Assembly: GCA_022447525.1 (NCBI GenBank)
Contig: JAKVBA010000027.1
Location: 1-64,000 of the forward strand
Direction: 5' to 3'
Source: Gammaproteobacteria bacterium
GTDB lineage: Bacteria > Pseudomonadota > Gammaproteobacteria > Arenicellales > Arenicellaceae
DNA: 64,000 nucleotides
Below, one piece after another: positions 7,731 to 17,809 of this stretch (position 1 is the first letter of the stretch; each line of letters opens with the position of its first letter). The notes under the pieces are model-generated. The model saw only the letters and a list, made by a program, of their open reading frames with translations, had not been told where the DNA came from and did not search any database. A program made the position numbers and the translations under genes.

Positions 7731-8144
7731 CTAGCCGATGATCTCGAAAGAATGAGTGATGTCAGCGGTTTTACCCAGCATAATCGAGGCCGAGCAGTAT
7801 TTTTCTGCTGATAATTGCACAGCCTTGCCCACAGCTTTATCGGTGAGCCCTTCGCCTGAGACTTTAAAATGCAAATGAATTTTAGTGAACACTTTAGGCT
7901 CGGAATCAGCCCTCTCAGCCTCGATTTCTGCAATACAATCAACTACGCTCAGTCGACGTTTACGAAGAATATAAACAACATCAAAAGAGGCACATCCGCC
8001 CATTCCGGCGAGCAACGTTTCCATTGGTCGAGCGCCTTGATTGTCGCCACCAAGGTCAGGAGGGCCGTCCATCATGATGTCATGCCCAGACCCCGTAGTG
8101 GCTTTGAAATGAACGTTCTGTTGTAAAGCGACACTTACTTTCAT
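7731..8144 (-). CDS. OsmC/YhfA-family protein
   Basis: A 137-residue OsmC-fold protein. The two family cysteines are visible: Cys51 in GMGGCASFDV and Cys117 in EKYCSASIM. In OsmC/Ohr proteins such cysteines reduce organic peroxides. The sequence around the first cysteine (CASFDVVYILRKRR) is closer to the YhfA subgroup, whose physiological substrate is not known. It is cytoplasmic and stands 34 bp upstream of the VOC gene, so the two may be co-transcribed. The AUG start is preceded by AAAAGG. Confidence 0.75.
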   Translation of the reverse strand: MKVSVALQQNVHFKATTGSGHDIMMDGPPDLGGDNQGARPMETLLAGMGGCASFDVVYILRKRRLSVVDCIAEIEAERADSEPKVFTKIHLHFKVSGEGLTDKAVGKAVQLSAEKYCSASIMLGKTADITHSFEIIG

Positions 8145-8282
8145 GCTGTTACCTTTTTGTTGATTTTGAAGCTACCTTGTTCATTGTGCTCTTTCTGCCC
8201 ACGCGATATTTTGCTGGGTCTTTTTCTTTACTTACGTTTACTTGCGTCTACCGGCAAATCTCAATAATTTGGATTTAATGAG

Positions 8283-9092
8283 CTAGAAAAACAACTCAGC
8301 TAGCTTATCGCCTGGATTATGTGCTCGCATAAACGCCTCGCCAACCAAAAATGTGTTGACCGAATGCTCCCTCATTAAAGCAACATCGTCTTGTGTGTGA
8401 ATCCCACTCTCAGTCACTACTATGGTGCTATCGGGGATGTCGCCAAGTAAATTGATGGTGGTATCTAAAGAGGTATCAAAGTTTCTCAAGTTACGATTAT
8501 TAATACCGATCATGGGCATGTCTAATTTGAGCCCACGCTCCAACTCTTCGGCGTTGTGCACCTCGACTAGCACGTCCATACCGAGTTCCTGCGAACGGCC
8601 TGCCAAATCCTGCATCAATCCATCCTCCAATGCAGCGACGATCAATAAAATACAATCCGCCCCCATGGCGCGCGCTTCGAAGACTTGATAGTCATCTAAC
8701 ATAAAGTCTTTTCGTAACATTGGAATGGTGCACGCTGAACGAGCTTGCGCAAAATAATCAGCACTGCCCTTGAAAAATTCTTCATCAGTTAACACCGACA
8801 GGCAACTAGCCCCGGCTTGTTGATAACTTTCAGCAATATGTGCGGGCTCGAAGTCTGCTCTGATAATGCCTTTACTGGGGCTCGCTTTTTTGACCTCAGC
8901 GATTACCGCTGAGCGCCCCACAGTCAAACACGAAGAGAGCGCTTGTACAAACCCTCTGGTTGGCTCGGTATCATCGGCCTTGGCTTTCACATCAGCTAAG
9001 CTTATTGCGCGTTTTGCTCTCGCAACTTCGTCCGCCTTGTGCGCCATAATTTTATCCAGCACATCGGAGCCGGTGGACATTACAGCATGCAT
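8283..9092 (-). CDS. trpC: indole-3-glycerol phosphate synthase TrpC
   Basis: It catalyses ring closure of CdRP to indole-3-glycerol phosphate in tryptophan synthesis. The 269-residue (beta/alpha)8 barrel shows the family signature KKASPSKG near residue 67, followed by LRKDFM, VEVHN, GINNRNL and the phosphate-binding GESGI-like VTESGIH and LVGEAFM. It is a monofunctional TrpC with no TrpF fusion. It is the last gene of the trp operon and starts 1 bp after the trpD stop, with AGGAA 8 nt before the ATG. The following gene is 138 bp away. trpF, trpB and trpA are not in the window, as in pseudomonads where trpBA and trpF are elsewhere. Confidence 0.95.
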   Translation of the reverse strand: MHAVMSTGSDVLDKIMAHKADEVARAKRAISLADVKAKADDTEPTRGFVQALSSCLTVGRSAVIAEVKKASPSKGIIRADFEPAHIAESYQQAGASCLSVLTDEEFFKGSADYFAQARSACTIPMLRKDFMLDDYQVFEARAMGADCILLIVAALEDGLMQDLAGRSQELGMDVLVEVHNAEELERGLKLDMPMIGINNRNLRNFDTSLDTTINLLGDIPDSTIVVTESGIHTQDDVALMREHSVNTFLVGEAFMRAHNPGDKLAELFF

Positions 9093-9093
9093 A

Positions 9094-10113
9094 TTAGAAT
9101 TCCTTGTTTGTGGCTTTCACATAAGCGTCCATTGCCGCCTTAGCTTTGCCTGAATCGATGGATTGAGCAGCGGCTTGAACTCCTGCGCTCATCGTGTCTA
9201 CCAAACCAGCGATGTAAATGGCTGCGCCTGCGTTGAGCAATACTATATCTCTGGCAGCACTCTGTTCACCATTGAGCACAGCTTCAATCATCGCTAAGGA
9301 TTCTGCCGAGTTACTGACAACAATACTGGCTAACGAAGCGCGGCTGAGACCATAGTCTTCGGGGGTAATCGTGTACGATTCTATGGTGCCGTTTTTTAGT
9401 TCACTGACCTGAGTTGGCGCGGCTATACTTATTTCGTCCATGCCGTCATCTGAGTGAACGACCATCGTATGCTCACTACCTAATTGTTTGAAAACATCGG
9501 CCAAAGTAGTAGTCAGATCTCGGTCAAAAACTCCTACCAATTGACGCTTCACATTTGCAGGATTGGTCAACGGACCTAAGACGTTGAAAATAGTCCTGAC
9601 TGCCATTTCTTTGCGTGGGCCGATAGCGTGCTTCATAGCACTGTGGTGCATGGGTGCAAACATAAACCCTGCCCCTGCCTGCTCAATAACATTCGCAACT
9701 TCTTCGCTGGCTAACGACAAGTTAGCGCCGGCTTGCTCCAATAAATCCGCGCTACCAGATTTACTAGAGACCGATCGGTTGCCGTGTTTAGCGACCTTAG
9801 CACCTGCGCCTGCGGCCACAAACGACGATACCGTTGATACATTGAACGTACTGGTTCCGTCGCCGCCTGTTCCTACAATATCAATCAATGGGCTCGCTTT
9901 GACATTGACGTGACTTGCTAACGAGGCCATAACTTCTGCAGCAGCGGTTATTTCTTCAACCGTTTCCCCTTTGACACGCAGTCCGATCAGTAATCCGCCT
10001 ATCTGAGCATCGGTACACTCGCCGGTCATGATTTGCTGCATAACCTGTTGCATGTCCGACCGCGGCAAATCGTTGCCCGCGATCACATGAGCTATCGCCT
10101 GCTGAATATTCAT
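9094..10113 (-). CDS. trpD: anthranilate phosphoribosyltransferase TrpD
   Basis: It transfers the phosphoribosyl group from PRPP to anthranilate. The 339-residue chain shows the PRPP-loop signature [14 protein letters not shown] near residue 80, [15 protein letters not shown] and the helical N-terminal domain. The length is normal and the protein is not fused to TrpG. It sits 11 bp after trpG and 1 bp before trpC, so translation is probably coupled. Confidence 0.95.
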   Translation of the reverse strand: MNIQQAIAHVIAGNDLPRSDMQQVMQQIMTGECTDAQIGGLLIGLRVKGETVEEITAAAEVMASLASHVNVKASPLIDIVGTGGDGTSTFNVSTVSSFVAAGAGAKVAKHGNRSVSSKSGSADLLEQAGANLSLASEEVANVIEQAGAGFMFAPMHHSAMKHAIGPRKEMAVRTIFNVLGPLTNPANVKRQLVGVFDRDLTTTLADVFKQLGSEHTMVVHSDDGMDEISIAAPTQVSELKNGTIESYTITPEDYGLSRASLASIVVSNSAESLAMIEAVLNGEQSAARDIVLLNAGAAIYIAGLVDTMSAGVQAAAQSIDSGKAKAAMDAYVKATNKEF

Positions 10114-10124
10114 AGTAATTTTGC

Positions 10125-10727
10125 CTACAATTTTCTCATTTCTTTAAAATCAGGTCGAGTCGTGCGCATGTCAAGAAAGTTCTTTAACAGTTCGTGACCA
10201 TGCTCGGTCAGAATGGATTCTGGGTGGAACTGCACGCCTTCTATCGGCAACTCTTTGTGCCTTAATCCCATTATTTCGCCGTCACTAGTCCAAGCCGTTA
10301 TCTCAAAACAACTCGGCAGGGACTCCCGCTCCACCACCAATGAGTGATAACGAGTCACCCGATACGGGTTCGGTAAACCATGAAAAACACCTTGGCCGGT
10401 ATGTGTTAATTTTGAAGTTTTGCCGTGCATGATTTGTTGTGCGCGTATTATTTTACCGCCAAAGGCTTGCCCAATACTTTGATGACCAAGGCATACCCCT
10501 AATATCGGCACTTTGCCCTTAAAGTAATTAATCACATCCAACGAAATTCCAGCCTCATTCGGGGTGCATGGCCCAGGCGAAATCATGATGCGATCGGGCC
10601 GCATTGCCGCGATCTCACGGATACTTATTTCGTCATTTCGAAATGTCCGTACTGGTTCACCTAATTCGCCTAGATACTGCACTAGGTTGTAGGTAAATGA
10701 ATCATAGTTATCGATCATTACTAACAT
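10125..10727 (-). CDS. trpG: anthranilate synthase glutaminase subunit TrpG (PabA-like)
   Basis: A 200-residue class I glutamine amidotransferase that supplies ammonia to TrpE. It has the oxyanion strand SPGPCTP, the nucleophile Cys79 in GVCLGHQ and the His/Glu pair in FHPES. Proteins of this type often also serve PabB in folate synthesis. The ATG has GGAGG at a good distance, 10 bp after trpE. Confidence 0.94.
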   Translation of the reverse strand: MLVMIDNYDSFTYNLVQYLGELGEPVRTFRNDEISIREIAAMRPDRIMISPGPCTPNEAGISLDVINYFKGKVPILGVCLGHQSIGQAFGGKIIRAQQIMHGKTSKLTHTGQGVFHGLPNPYRVTRYHSLVVERESLPSCFEITAWTSDGEIMGLRHKELPIEGVQFHPESILTEHGHELLKNFLDMRTTRPDFKEMRKL

Positions 10728-10737
10728 AGTGCGCCTC

Positions 10738-12246
10738 CTAAAAATCGAATCCTGTTGTCGCTAGCTCTACGGCTTTCACCATGGCTCTTGCTTTATTACG
10801 AGTTTCCTTCCACTCATATTTTGGTATTGAATCCGCCACGATTCCAGCACCAGCCTGAATGCTTAATTGACCATCTTTGATCACAGCCGTTCGTATGGCT
10901 ATGGCAGTGTCCATATTACCATTCCAACCCAAGTATCCAACCGCACCACTGTAGACACCTCGCTTGATAGGTTCCAACTCGTGAATAATTTCCATTGCTC
11001 GTATTTTGGGTGCACCGCTAACCGTACCGGCAGGGAAAGTCGCTTTCAACACATCAATTGCATCCATGTCGGCTTTAACTTGACCTTCTACATTAGAAAC
11101 GATGTGCATTACATGGGAATAACGCTCGATAATCATTTTATCCGTGAGCTCAACGGAGCCGGTTTTGGCAATTCGACCCACATCATTGCGACCAAGATCG
11201 ATCAACATAAGATGCTCAGCCAACTCTTTTTCATCAGCCAATAATTCTTGCTCTAAAGCAACGTCTTGCTCAGAAGTTCGCCCTCGCTTCCGTGTGCCAG
11301 CGATCGGTCTCACGGTGACCACGCCGTCCTCCATACGAACTAGAATTTCAGGCGAAGAACCGACAATATGGAAATCACCAGCGTGCATAAAGTACATATA
11401 AGGCGACGGGTTTATCGTACGAAGGGCACGATAAAGATCTATGGGTTCTGCATCAAAAGGCGTGGATAATCGCTGCGATAAAACCACCTGCATAATGTCG
11501 CCGGCCTTGATGTACTCTCGACATTTTTCTACGGCACTCTCGAAATCCGCTTGTTCAAAGTGCAGTTGATAATCGTCTTCGCCCACACTTTGAGCTGCCC
11601 TCTTACTTTTGGGAGCGGCAAAACTTGAACCCAGCCCTCTCTCGCATTGGTCGATTTGACGTTGTGCTTCTTGATAGGCATCTGCTTGCGATAAATCAGC
11701 AACGGCTACGATAAAAATGCGACTGGCGAGGTTGTCAAACACCAATACATTTAGCGACTCCATCAATAAGATATCGGGCGTATTAATCTCATCCTGCTTG
11801 TCATCGAATGCCAAGCGACTCTCTATATAGCCGATCGTTTCATAGCCGAAGTATCCGACCAATCCACCGATCATGTCCGGCAGACCGTCGTATTGCTTAA
11901 CCTTGTATTCGGCCTGAGTCCTGCGAACATCCTCTAAAACCTCATCTACCTCCACACTGACAATCTCGCGACCGCCTTGCAGAACGATTTTTTTATTACC
12001 CAGATATTTAATGACTTTATCGCAGGATAGGCCAATGATTGAGTAACGGCCCCACTTATCGCCGCCCTGAACCGATTCAAAGAGGTATGTGTAAGGTCCA
12101 TTTGCGAGCTTTAAATAGGTGCTAACAGGAGTATCCAGATCAGCGAGTGTTTCACGAACGACGGGGATATGTGTGAAGCCTTGCTCAATTAGCGGGGCAA
12201 CGTAAGCGTCAAACTCTTGTTGGCTTGAGAATGGTGAAATTGGCAT
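10738..12246 (-). CDS. trpE: anthranilate synthase component I TrpE
   Basis: It converts chorismate to anthranilate using ammonia from TrpG, the first committed step to tryptophan. The protein has about 502 residues. The N-terminal domain carries the tryptophan-feedback LFESV region. The chorismate-binding C-terminal domain has [24 protein letters not shown] and GTVSGAPK. The start is set at the ATG at 12246 rather than an upstream TTG; neither has a clear Shine-Dalgarno sequence. Control probably acts through the Trp-rich leader peptide encoded 126 bp upstream. Confidence 0.94.
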   Translation of the reverse strand: MPISPFSSQQEFDAYVAPLIEQGFTHIPVVRETLADLDTPVSTYLKLANGPYTYLFESVQGGDKWGRYSIIGLSCDKVIKYLGNKKIVLQGGREIVSVEVDEVLEDVRRTQAEYKVKQYDGLPDMIGGLVGYFGYETIGYIESRLAFDDKQDEINTPDILLMESLNVLVFDNLASRIFIVAVADLSQADAYQEAQRQIDQCERGLGSSFAAPKSKRAAQSVGEDDYQLHFEQADFESAVEKCREYIKAGDIMQVVLSQRLSTPFDAEPIDLYRALRTINPSPYMYFMHAGDFHIVGSSPEILVRMEDGVVTVRPIAGTRKRGRTSEQDVALEQELLADEKELAEHLMLIDLGRNDVGRIAKTGSVELTDKMIIERYSHVMHIVSNVEGQVKADMDAIDVLKATFPAGTVSGAPKIRAMEIIHELEPIKRGVYSGAVGYLGWNGNMDTAIAIRTAVIKDGQLSIQAGAGIVADSIPKYEWKETRNKARAMVKAVELATTGFDF

Positions 12247-12326
12247 TGTTATCAATATTACTGATTTCGAGAAGCAGACATCGATTTGTTAGATCGAGGT
12301 TTACAGGCTTCGCTTGGCTAAAAGTT

Positions 12327-12363
12327 CAAAAGTGGTTTTTGGGGCACAGCATTGTGTGACCAC
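12327..12363 (-). terminator. candidate trp attenuator hairpin
   Basis: Downstream of trpL the minus strand holds GTGGT...ACCAC arms, with an inner CACA/TGTG pair, followed by TTTT. The CCAC of the 3' arm can alternatively pair with GTGG at the Trp codons, as an attenuator needs. The stem is short and its loop contains an asymmetric C/A-rich part, so the exact structure is uncertain. Confidence 0.35.
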
Positions 12364-12371
12364 GAGCAAAT

Positions 12372-12431
12372 TTACTGGCTTCGCCAGCGCCACCAACAAG
12401 TTGAATTCTTTAGCCGTAAGTAATAGTGCAT
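12372..12431 (-). CDS. trpL: trp operon leader peptide TrpL
   Basis: A 19-codon frame, MHYYLRLKNSTCWWRWRSQ, lies between the trp promoter and trpE. Three Trp codons occur in four positions (W13, W14, W16), which is the classic sign of transcription attenuation: a ribosome stalled for lack of charged tRNA-Trp changes how the downstream RNA folds. CTGGC-GAA-GCCAG at its end forms a small hairpin overlapping the last Trp codon. The ribosome binding site is weak. It is too short for ordinary gene finders. Confidence 0.75.
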   Translation of the reverse strand: MHYYLRLKNSTCWWRWRSQ

Positions 12432-12451
12432 TTTCAGAAAAGAGGTAAGAC

Positions 12452-12493
12452 CCTCGGTAGCCGTATCATTGCCGAGGACGCTCTCGCGGTCAA
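12452..12493 (-). promoter_or_regulatory. trp operon promoter with flanking inverted repeat
   Basis: On the minus strand, TTGACC (12488-12493) and AATGAT (12465-12470) are separated by 17 bp, a good sigma-70 layout about 34 bp before trpL. The inverted repeat CCTCGG (12452-12457) / CCGAGG (12472-12477) brackets the -10 and could be an operator. It does not resemble the E. coli TrpR box. Confidence 0.55.
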
Positions 12494-12544
12494 GCCCTCG
12501 CTGCATTTAGATGTAAATAATCAGAACTCAATAAAAGAATCGCC

Positions 12545-13222
12545 TTATTTGGCGCAAGCCTTGGCGATGCTATCACGCATCTGCGTGATTACTTGCTGAT
12601 AGTCATTTTGATTAAATATAGCTGAGCCGGCCACGAAAGTGTCGGCACCAAGCGCTGCTAATTCACCAATATTATTTGCTTTTACGCCGCCATCTACTTC
12701 TAAACGGATGTCGCGCCCACTGGCATCAATAATTTTACGGGCCTCCACGATTTTATCCTTGATGTAAGGAATAAAAGATTGGCCACCAAAACCAGGATTT
12801 ACCGACATCAGTAGAATCATATCAACCTTATCAATAGCCCATTCCAGAATTGACAATGGTGTTGCTGGGTTGAACACCAAACCAGCTTGGCAACCCTCAT
12901 CCTTTATCAACTGCAAGCTCCGATCAACGTGCTTACTTGCTTCGGGATGAAAAGTAATCATGCTGGCCCCGGCTTTGGCAAAATCTGGGATAATTCGATC
13001 CACCGGTTCGACCATAAGGTGTACATCTATGGGTGCAGTCACCCCATGGCTGCGTAATGCTTGGCAGACCATTGGACCGATAGTGAGGTTCGGCACATAG
13101 TGATTGTCCATTACATCAAAATGCACCCAATCTGCTCCGGCCGCAATTACCTGATCCACCTCCTCTCCAAGTTTGGCAAAATTCGCTGAAAGAATCGATG
13201 GTGCAATAATGTAATCAGTCAT
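12545..13222 (-). CDS. rpe: ribulose-phosphate 3-epimerase
   Basis: It interconverts ribulose-5-phosphate and xylulose-5-phosphate in the pentose phosphate pathway. The 225-residue TIM barrel has the metal and catalytic motifs [30 protein letters not shown] and EVDGG. The length is standard. Rpe and trpE are often neighbours in pseudomonads with gph (phosphoglycolate phosphatase) between them. Here gph is missing and its place is taken by the trp promoter and leader. Confidence 0.95.
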   Translation of the reverse strand: MTDYIIAPSILSANFAKLGEEVDQVIAAGADWVHFDVMDNHYVPNLTIGPMVCQALRSHGVTAPIDVHLMVEPVDRIIPDFAKAGASMITFHPEASKHVDRSLQLIKDEGCQAGLVFNPATPLSILEWAIDKVDMILLMSVNPGFGGQSFIPYIKDKIVEARKIIDASGRDIRLEVDGGVKANNIGELAALGADTFVAGSAIFNQNDYQQVITQMRDSIAKACAK

Positions 13223-13305
13223 AATGGTCGGTCTAGATTGCGTAGATCCAAAGTTAAACTGGATTATAACGTTAGCTTACACAAGTAATACAGAGCCTAA
13301 GGTCA

Positions 13306-15693
13306 CTAACTGCCGAACAATCCATCTAAGAGTTTATTCTTAAGATCTTCCTTGAGCTGATCCTCGGCCGATTTAGACTGTTCCTGCGACGGTTTAGTTG
13401 ATTCACCACTACTATCATCGGCCTCACTGTTTTCGCCTCGCTCGGTAAGGGGACGTTCTTGAGCCGGCTGATCTTTCTTTAGCTTTTTATCCAGCCTGTC
13501 ACTTAATAGGTCTCTTAACACAGTTTTGGTTGAGCGGTTTTCACCGTCTTCAATGCCGAGCTTTTGTTGTAAAAATTCACCTTTTTTACGATCCAGCTCG
13601 CGCTTTACAAGTGATCGATAAAGTTGCTTTAAATCAATTGAATAACTCGGTGCCGTCAAGTCTCCTGAGAGGCGAATTGGAATTGGAATACCAGCTAAGT
13701 CATCGATTGATTTGCCACCCTGGCCATCGGTACTCGACACTAATTTAAGTTCCACCAAATAGTCTAGACTTTGCTTCGCGACATCGATAATTCCACCGCC
13801 GGCCACGCGAAATAACGGGGCTTTTAAACTAAAGTCGTCGTTGCTGATCACATTATTATTTATATTAAATGTACCGAAGACTTCCGCAAATCGAGTCTCA
13901 TCACTGACATCAGAATCGCCCTCAGCCTCCTGAGTTGGTTCCTCACCTCGTAGCGAACGATATTGAGTGTAAGCGCTATCAACTATCCCTTTTACGTCCA
14001 CACCACGAATTGCACCGTCTTTCGCCTGTAACTTAATGATACCTCTGTTGGTTTGCACCCCTTCTTTCTCGGTAAACACCAAATCAATCAAGATAGATCC
14101 CAGGCCAGAGAATTGATCCGTTACCTGCGCTGCATTTAATAGTTCGCCCAACTGCACCAGATCTACTTGGTTTGTGACTGACAAGCTTGACATTCCATTG
14201 TCGTCGGAAAACGCTATTTGCCCACCTATTGAGCCCTCATACAACGACGCCGTTGGCTTAATCGTGACCTTTCCGGGACTCGAGCTGACTTGCACGTCGA
14301 TATTAGTTAGCTCGACCCCACCAGAAACGAATTTCTTGGCCTTGAATTGGCCGTTTGCTTGTAACTCCCTAAAGACCTCCATCGGCACTGAAAGGGCATC
14401 AGCGCCGCCGGCTGTCGGCTCAGACACGGCCTCTTCTTGATTATTCACTGGCAAGTAGTCGTCCAAATTAAGCTCATCGAGCACCAAATCAAAAGTAACC
14501 TCTGGCTGGTCAAAGCTAACCACACCAGCAACCCCTTGTAAGCTACTTTTATCCAATCTAATCGATAGATCTTTGATTTCTGCTCTCTCAAGATTTGCTA
14601 GCAAACTGGCTTCAAGGCTCACGCTTTGCAAACTATTGGGATTTGCCGCTTGATAGTCAACTTCAAACTCTTGCAAAAGCGTTTTCGCGTTAAACGCTGG
14701 AATGACTACGTTGCCAGAGACACTTGGGGCGTCAATAAAATTTGATGCCACCAAATCAGACATGTTTACCACAAGCTCACCCGAGTTTAATTCAATAAGG
14801 GGGATATCCGCTCGCTGAGAGTCTAAATCTGCGACCAAAGACGGTAGGGTAACGTTGGCCTTAAAAGATCCATGCAGACTAGCAGTTAACCCTTTTAGCT
14901 CAACTGTCGATTGCTCGGAAAATCTGATAGTAGCGAGTTCAATATTCGCCTTTTCAGATCCGCTGGCAACAGTAGCCGTAAGATCTTTAAACTGAACAAG
15001 CAGCGTCTCGGTATTTATATTTGCTAACCCTTTGAGATCAAATAATACCGGGGCGGAACCGTTTGAGGATATTAAACTACCGTTGGCGTCGAGCGTTGCA
15101 AAGTCGTTACCCAACAAATTACCCGTTGCGAGGTTAACCGCAGCTAGTTCAGTGATACTTTGCTGGGAACGATCATCTATAAGAACCCTACCGTCGGTGA
15201 CTTCAAGGCCCTGCAAAACGATGGCGACTCCAGCATCAGGGCTCGTGCCCGGCTGAGAATTCTGAGTCTCTTTAGTTTCTGCAGCCGCCTGTTCGTTGGT
15301 CAACCCATAAAAGCTGTCCAATCCATTGCTTAAGGTAACAAGTCGAATTTCAGGTTTCTCCAGGACGACAGTGTCGACGTGTACTTTACGGCGTAACAGC
15401 GGAGCAAATTTAACTCGCAATTGTGCTGTGTTTACTCGGATCATATCCCCACCGATTTCTATCGGCTGAGACAGGCGTAAGCCGCTGGTTCGAATACCTA
15501 ACCAGGGAAAGACGGAAATATCGAGCTCGCCATCAAGAATTAAATCACGACCAATCTGCTGTTTAACTAATGCAGTGATATCGTTGCGATAGTCGTTGGG
15601 GTCAAACACCATCGGCACGATAATTACGGCTAATAAAATCAGCGTAACCAAAGTTATCACAAAGCCAAGCAGCCACTTAAGCAATCTAAACAT
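13306..15693 (-). CDS. AsmA-family outer-membrane-assembly/lipid-transfer type protein
   Basis: A 795-residue protein with an N-terminal membrane helix (residues 1-27) followed by an AsmA-type periplasmic beta-rich body. Typical phrases are YRNDITALVKQQIGRDL near residue 36 and the C-terminal AsmA repeat (GGIIDVAKQSLDYLVELKLV). The last about 100 residues are charged and low in complexity (Lys/Glu/Ser-rich). AsmA-like proteins (AsmA, TamB, YhdP) are thought to form bridges moving phospholipid between the two membranes. The start ATG has AGGGAAG upstream. The gene is 83 bp upstream of rpe on the same strand. Confidence 0.8.
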   Translation of the reverse strand: MFRLLKWLLGFVITLVTLILLAVIIVPMVFDPNDYRNDITALVKQQIGRDLILDGELDISVFPWLGIRTSGLRLSQPIEIGGDMIRVNTAQLRVKFAPLLRRKVHVDTVVLEKPEIRLVTLSNGLDSFYGLTNEQAAAETKETQNSQPGTSPDAGVAIVLQGLEVTDGRVLIDDRSQQSITELAAVNLATGNLLGNDFATLDANGSLISSNGSAPVLFDLKGLANINTETLLVQFKDLTATVASGSEKANIELATIRFSEQSTVELKGLTASLHGSFKANVTLPSLVADLDSQRADIPLIELNSGELVVNMSDLVASNFIDAPSVSGNVVIPAFNAKTLLQEFEVDYQAANPNSLQSVSLEASLLANLERAEIKDLSIRLDKSSLQGVAGVVSFDQPEVTFDLVLDELNLDDYLPVNNQEEAVSEPTAGGADALSVPMEVFRELQANGQFKAKKFVSGGVELTNIDVQVSSSPGKVTIKPTASLYEGSIGGQIAFSDDNGMSSLSVTNQVDLVQLGELLNAAQVTDQFSGLGSILIDLVFTEKEGVQTNRGIIKLQAKDGAIRGVDVKGIVDSAYTQYRSLRGEEPTQEAEGDSDVSDETRFAEVFGTFNINNNVISNDDFSLKAPLFRVAGGGIIDVAKQSLDYLVELKLVSSTDGQGGKSIDDLAGIPIPIRLSGDLTAPSYSIDLKQLYRSLVKRELDRKKGEFLQQKLGIEDGENRSTKTVLRDLLSDRLDKKLKKDQPAQERPLTERGENSEADDSSGESTKPSQEQSKSAEDQLKEDLKNKLLDGLFGS

Positions 15694-15821
15694 CGATGTC
15701 TTCCCTAAAATTGAGTTTCTACGAATATATTAACAATCCAAGTCAGCTTACACGATGAGCATGAGTTGAAAATTAACGTAGATTTACGATTGCACCAACC
15801 ATGGCGCATAAATCGATGAGT

Positions 15822-16811
15822 TTAACCGTGAATCATTGCCTCATATGCGTCCATTAGCAAGCGTGCTGTACTTTCTGGCTTGTGGGCATTTTCACTTAGA
15901 TGTCTACGAAACAGCCTCGATCGAGGTTCACCATGATAGAGCCCAACCACATGGCGAGACATATGATTTAATCGAACTCCATTCGACAGGTTTCTTTCAA
16001 CGTACGCCGTATAATGAGCTAACACCTGATCTCGATCCAACGGCTGCCCTTGTTCTGCGTATAGCTCTTGGTCTACTCGGGACATAATGTAAGGGTTTGA
16101 ATAGGCCTCTCTTCCCATCATGACGCCGTCTACATAATTAAGATGCTCTTTGCACGCTTCGATGGTATTGATTCCGCCATTAACGACGATTTCGAGTTCT
16201 GGAAAGTCTTCCTTTAATCGATATACCAATGGGTAGTCTAGAGGCGGGATATCTCTATTTTCCTTGGGACTTAAGCCCTTCAACCAGGCTTTTCTTGCAT
16301 GGACTAAAAAGGTGGTACAACCGGCATCTGCACAAGACTCAACTAAATTCCATAAGGCAATTTCTGGGTCTTGATCGTCAACACCAATGCGACATTTTAC
16401 CGTCACCGGAATATCTACTGCCGCTTGCATTTGCTTAACGTTTTGTGCGACTAGATCTGGTGTTTGCATCAAACATGCGCCAAAACTACCTGATTGCACT
16501 CGATCACTTGGACAGCCAACATTGATATTGACTTCGTCATAGCCCCATTCTTGAACCAACTCAGCGCATTGAGTCATGGCGTCGGGTTCCGAACCGCCCA
16601 ATTGTAAGGCCACCGGATGCTCACTTGCATCAAACGCCAAGAACTTTTGACGATCGCCAAAAATAAGGGCGCCTGTCGTTATCATTTCTGTATACAGAAC
16701 AGCTCGTTTGGTAATCAAACGAGCTAAAAAGCGCTCGTGCCGATCAGTACAATCAAGCATGGGAGCAACACAAAAAGTTCGGTCAATTGAGGTGGCTGGT
16801 TTCATGGGCAT
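15822..16811 (-). CDS. dusA: tRNA-dihydrouridine synthase A
   Basis: It reduces uridine to dihydrouridine in the D-loop of tRNA using FMN and NADPH. The protein has about 329 residues. FCVAPMLDCTDRH is the DusA N-terminal flavin motif, VNINVGCPSDRVQ and GACLM carry the catalytic-loop cysteine, and VHARKAWLKGLSPKENR is the DusA signature. The frame is open further upstream from a TTG, but the ATG at 16811 gives the usual DusA N-terminus and length. It lies downstream of the PhyH-type gene on the same strand. Confidence 0.93.
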   Translation of the reverse strand: MPMKPATSIDRTFCVAPMLDCTDRHERFLARLITKRAVLYTEMITTGALIFGDRQKFLAFDASEHPVALQLGGSEPDAMTQCAELVQEWGYDEVNINVGCPSDRVQSGSFGACLMQTPDLVAQNVKQMQAAVDIPVTVKCRIGVDDQDPEIALWNLVESCADAGCTTFLVHARKAWLKGLSPKENRDIPPLDYPLVYRLKEDFPELEIVVNGGINTIEACKEHLNYVDGVMMGREAYSNPYIMSRVDQELYAEQGQPLDRDQVLAHYTAYVERNLSNGVRLNHMSRHVVGLYHGEPRSRLFRRHLSENAHKPESTARLLMDAYEAMIHG

Positions 16812-16888
16812 GAGTTTACCAATCTGGTGATTTTTCTCCAGCTGGTAGAGACTTCCTGGCCTAACCAATTAATCTATAGATGACCCAA

Positions 16889-17698
16889 TCAGTTGAGCGA
16901 GAGTTTCTTTTTTAGTGTCTCCTTGTAACAGTGAAGCCTGTGCCTCATGCCATTCATATTACGAACGGAATCCGCCTTAAAATAAGCCCTTTCGTCTTTG
17001 CTTGAACTGGGTCTCCAGGTTTTAGGATTGCCGATATAAAAATGGGTGACCTGAGAGTGTCGTGTGAGGCTCAAATCGTGCTGCTTGGCGCCGCCATGTA
17101 ACGTATTGGCCGCCCATATAACGGCTTGCCCCTTTTTAATAGTGGCATGCCTCTCTTCAAAACCATTTTGCTCAATTAACGATTCTACTGCCGATAGATA
17201 CTTTGGATATTCAGCAGGGTCTGGGGCCAATCCAAAGTCGGTATAGTTCATTTCAGGCAGTGCATTACTTCCTGGGTATATACGTAATGGTCCCTGATCA
17301 GGGCCGATGTCTTCAAATGCAACCCAGACTCCACACATCGCGCCAAAAGGCTCTGAATTAAAGTGAATGGTATCAGCGTGAGTAGGCTGTTGAGTGCCAT
17401 TCTTAAAATTGAGTGTCTGAAAAGCCCTGGGAGTTTGACCGTATAGATGCTTTAGTACGGCATGCACTCTCTTCGATGTCGCTACTTTCCAAACAGCCTT
17501 ATTAATGTACCAAGCATCTTGAATCCGATTGTAATCTGAGAATGGAACTCTGGGAGGTATCTCCCTGTCATGGCCAAAGTAGGATTTCAGCGCATGAGTA
17601 ATTTGATCGAATAGTCTATGATCGAGCTGCGTATCTATGACCACGTATCCGTTCTCGGCGTAATAGGACTTGAGCTGAGATTCCGGCGTTAATTCCAT
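16889..17698 (-). CDS. phytanoyl-CoA dioxygenase (PhyH)-family protein
   Basis: A protein of about 269 residues resembling Fe(II)/2-oxoglutarate-dependent PhyH oxygenases. HADTIHF supplies the His-x-Asp iron ligands, ANTLHGG supplies the distal His, and LTRHSQVTHFY supplies an Arg suited to binding 2-oxoglutarate. GPLRIYPGSN is typical of the family. The substrate cannot be told. Related bacterial enzymes act on ectoine, small acids or natural products, and no such pathway is adjacent. The ATG at 17698 is used because the longer frame needs a TTG. It is followed by dusA 77 bp on and separated from pntB by an intrinsic terminator. Confidence 0.7.
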   Translation of the reverse strand: MELTPESQLKSYYAENGYVVIDTQLDHRLFDQITHALKSYFGHDREIPPRVPFSDYNRIQDAWYINKAVWKVATSKRVHAVLKHLYGQTPRAFQTLNFKNGTQQPTHADTIHFNSEPFGAMCGVWVAFEDIGPDQGPLRIYPGSNALPEMNYTDFGLAPDPAEYPKYLSAVESLIEQNGFEERHATIKKGQAVIWAANTLHGGAKQHDLSLTRHSQVTHFYIGNPKTWRPSSSKDERAYFKADSVRNMNGMRHRLHCYKETLKKKLSLN

Positions 17699-17764
17699 AA
17701 TTGCATCTAATATTAATAGTACCAAACTCCATTATACTTGATTTTTATTAAAAAAATGGCACAA

Positions 17765-17788
17765 AAAAGCCGCCATATGGCGGCTTTT
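17765..17788. terminator. bidirectional-looking intrinsic terminator after pntB
   Basis: A perfect 24-bp palindrome with AAAAGCCGCC / GGCGGCTTTT arms lies 21 bp after the pntB stop. On the minus strand the GC stem is followed by a T-run, so it ends the pntAB transcript. Confidence 0.85.
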
Positions 17789-17809
17789 CCGGAGCAATCT
17801 AAATAGCAA

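Noticed and set aside
7697-7942. N-terminal extension of the VOC protein
   Set aside because: It overlaps the OsmC gene on the same strand in another frame and has no VOC features; the ATG at 7696 gives a standard protein.
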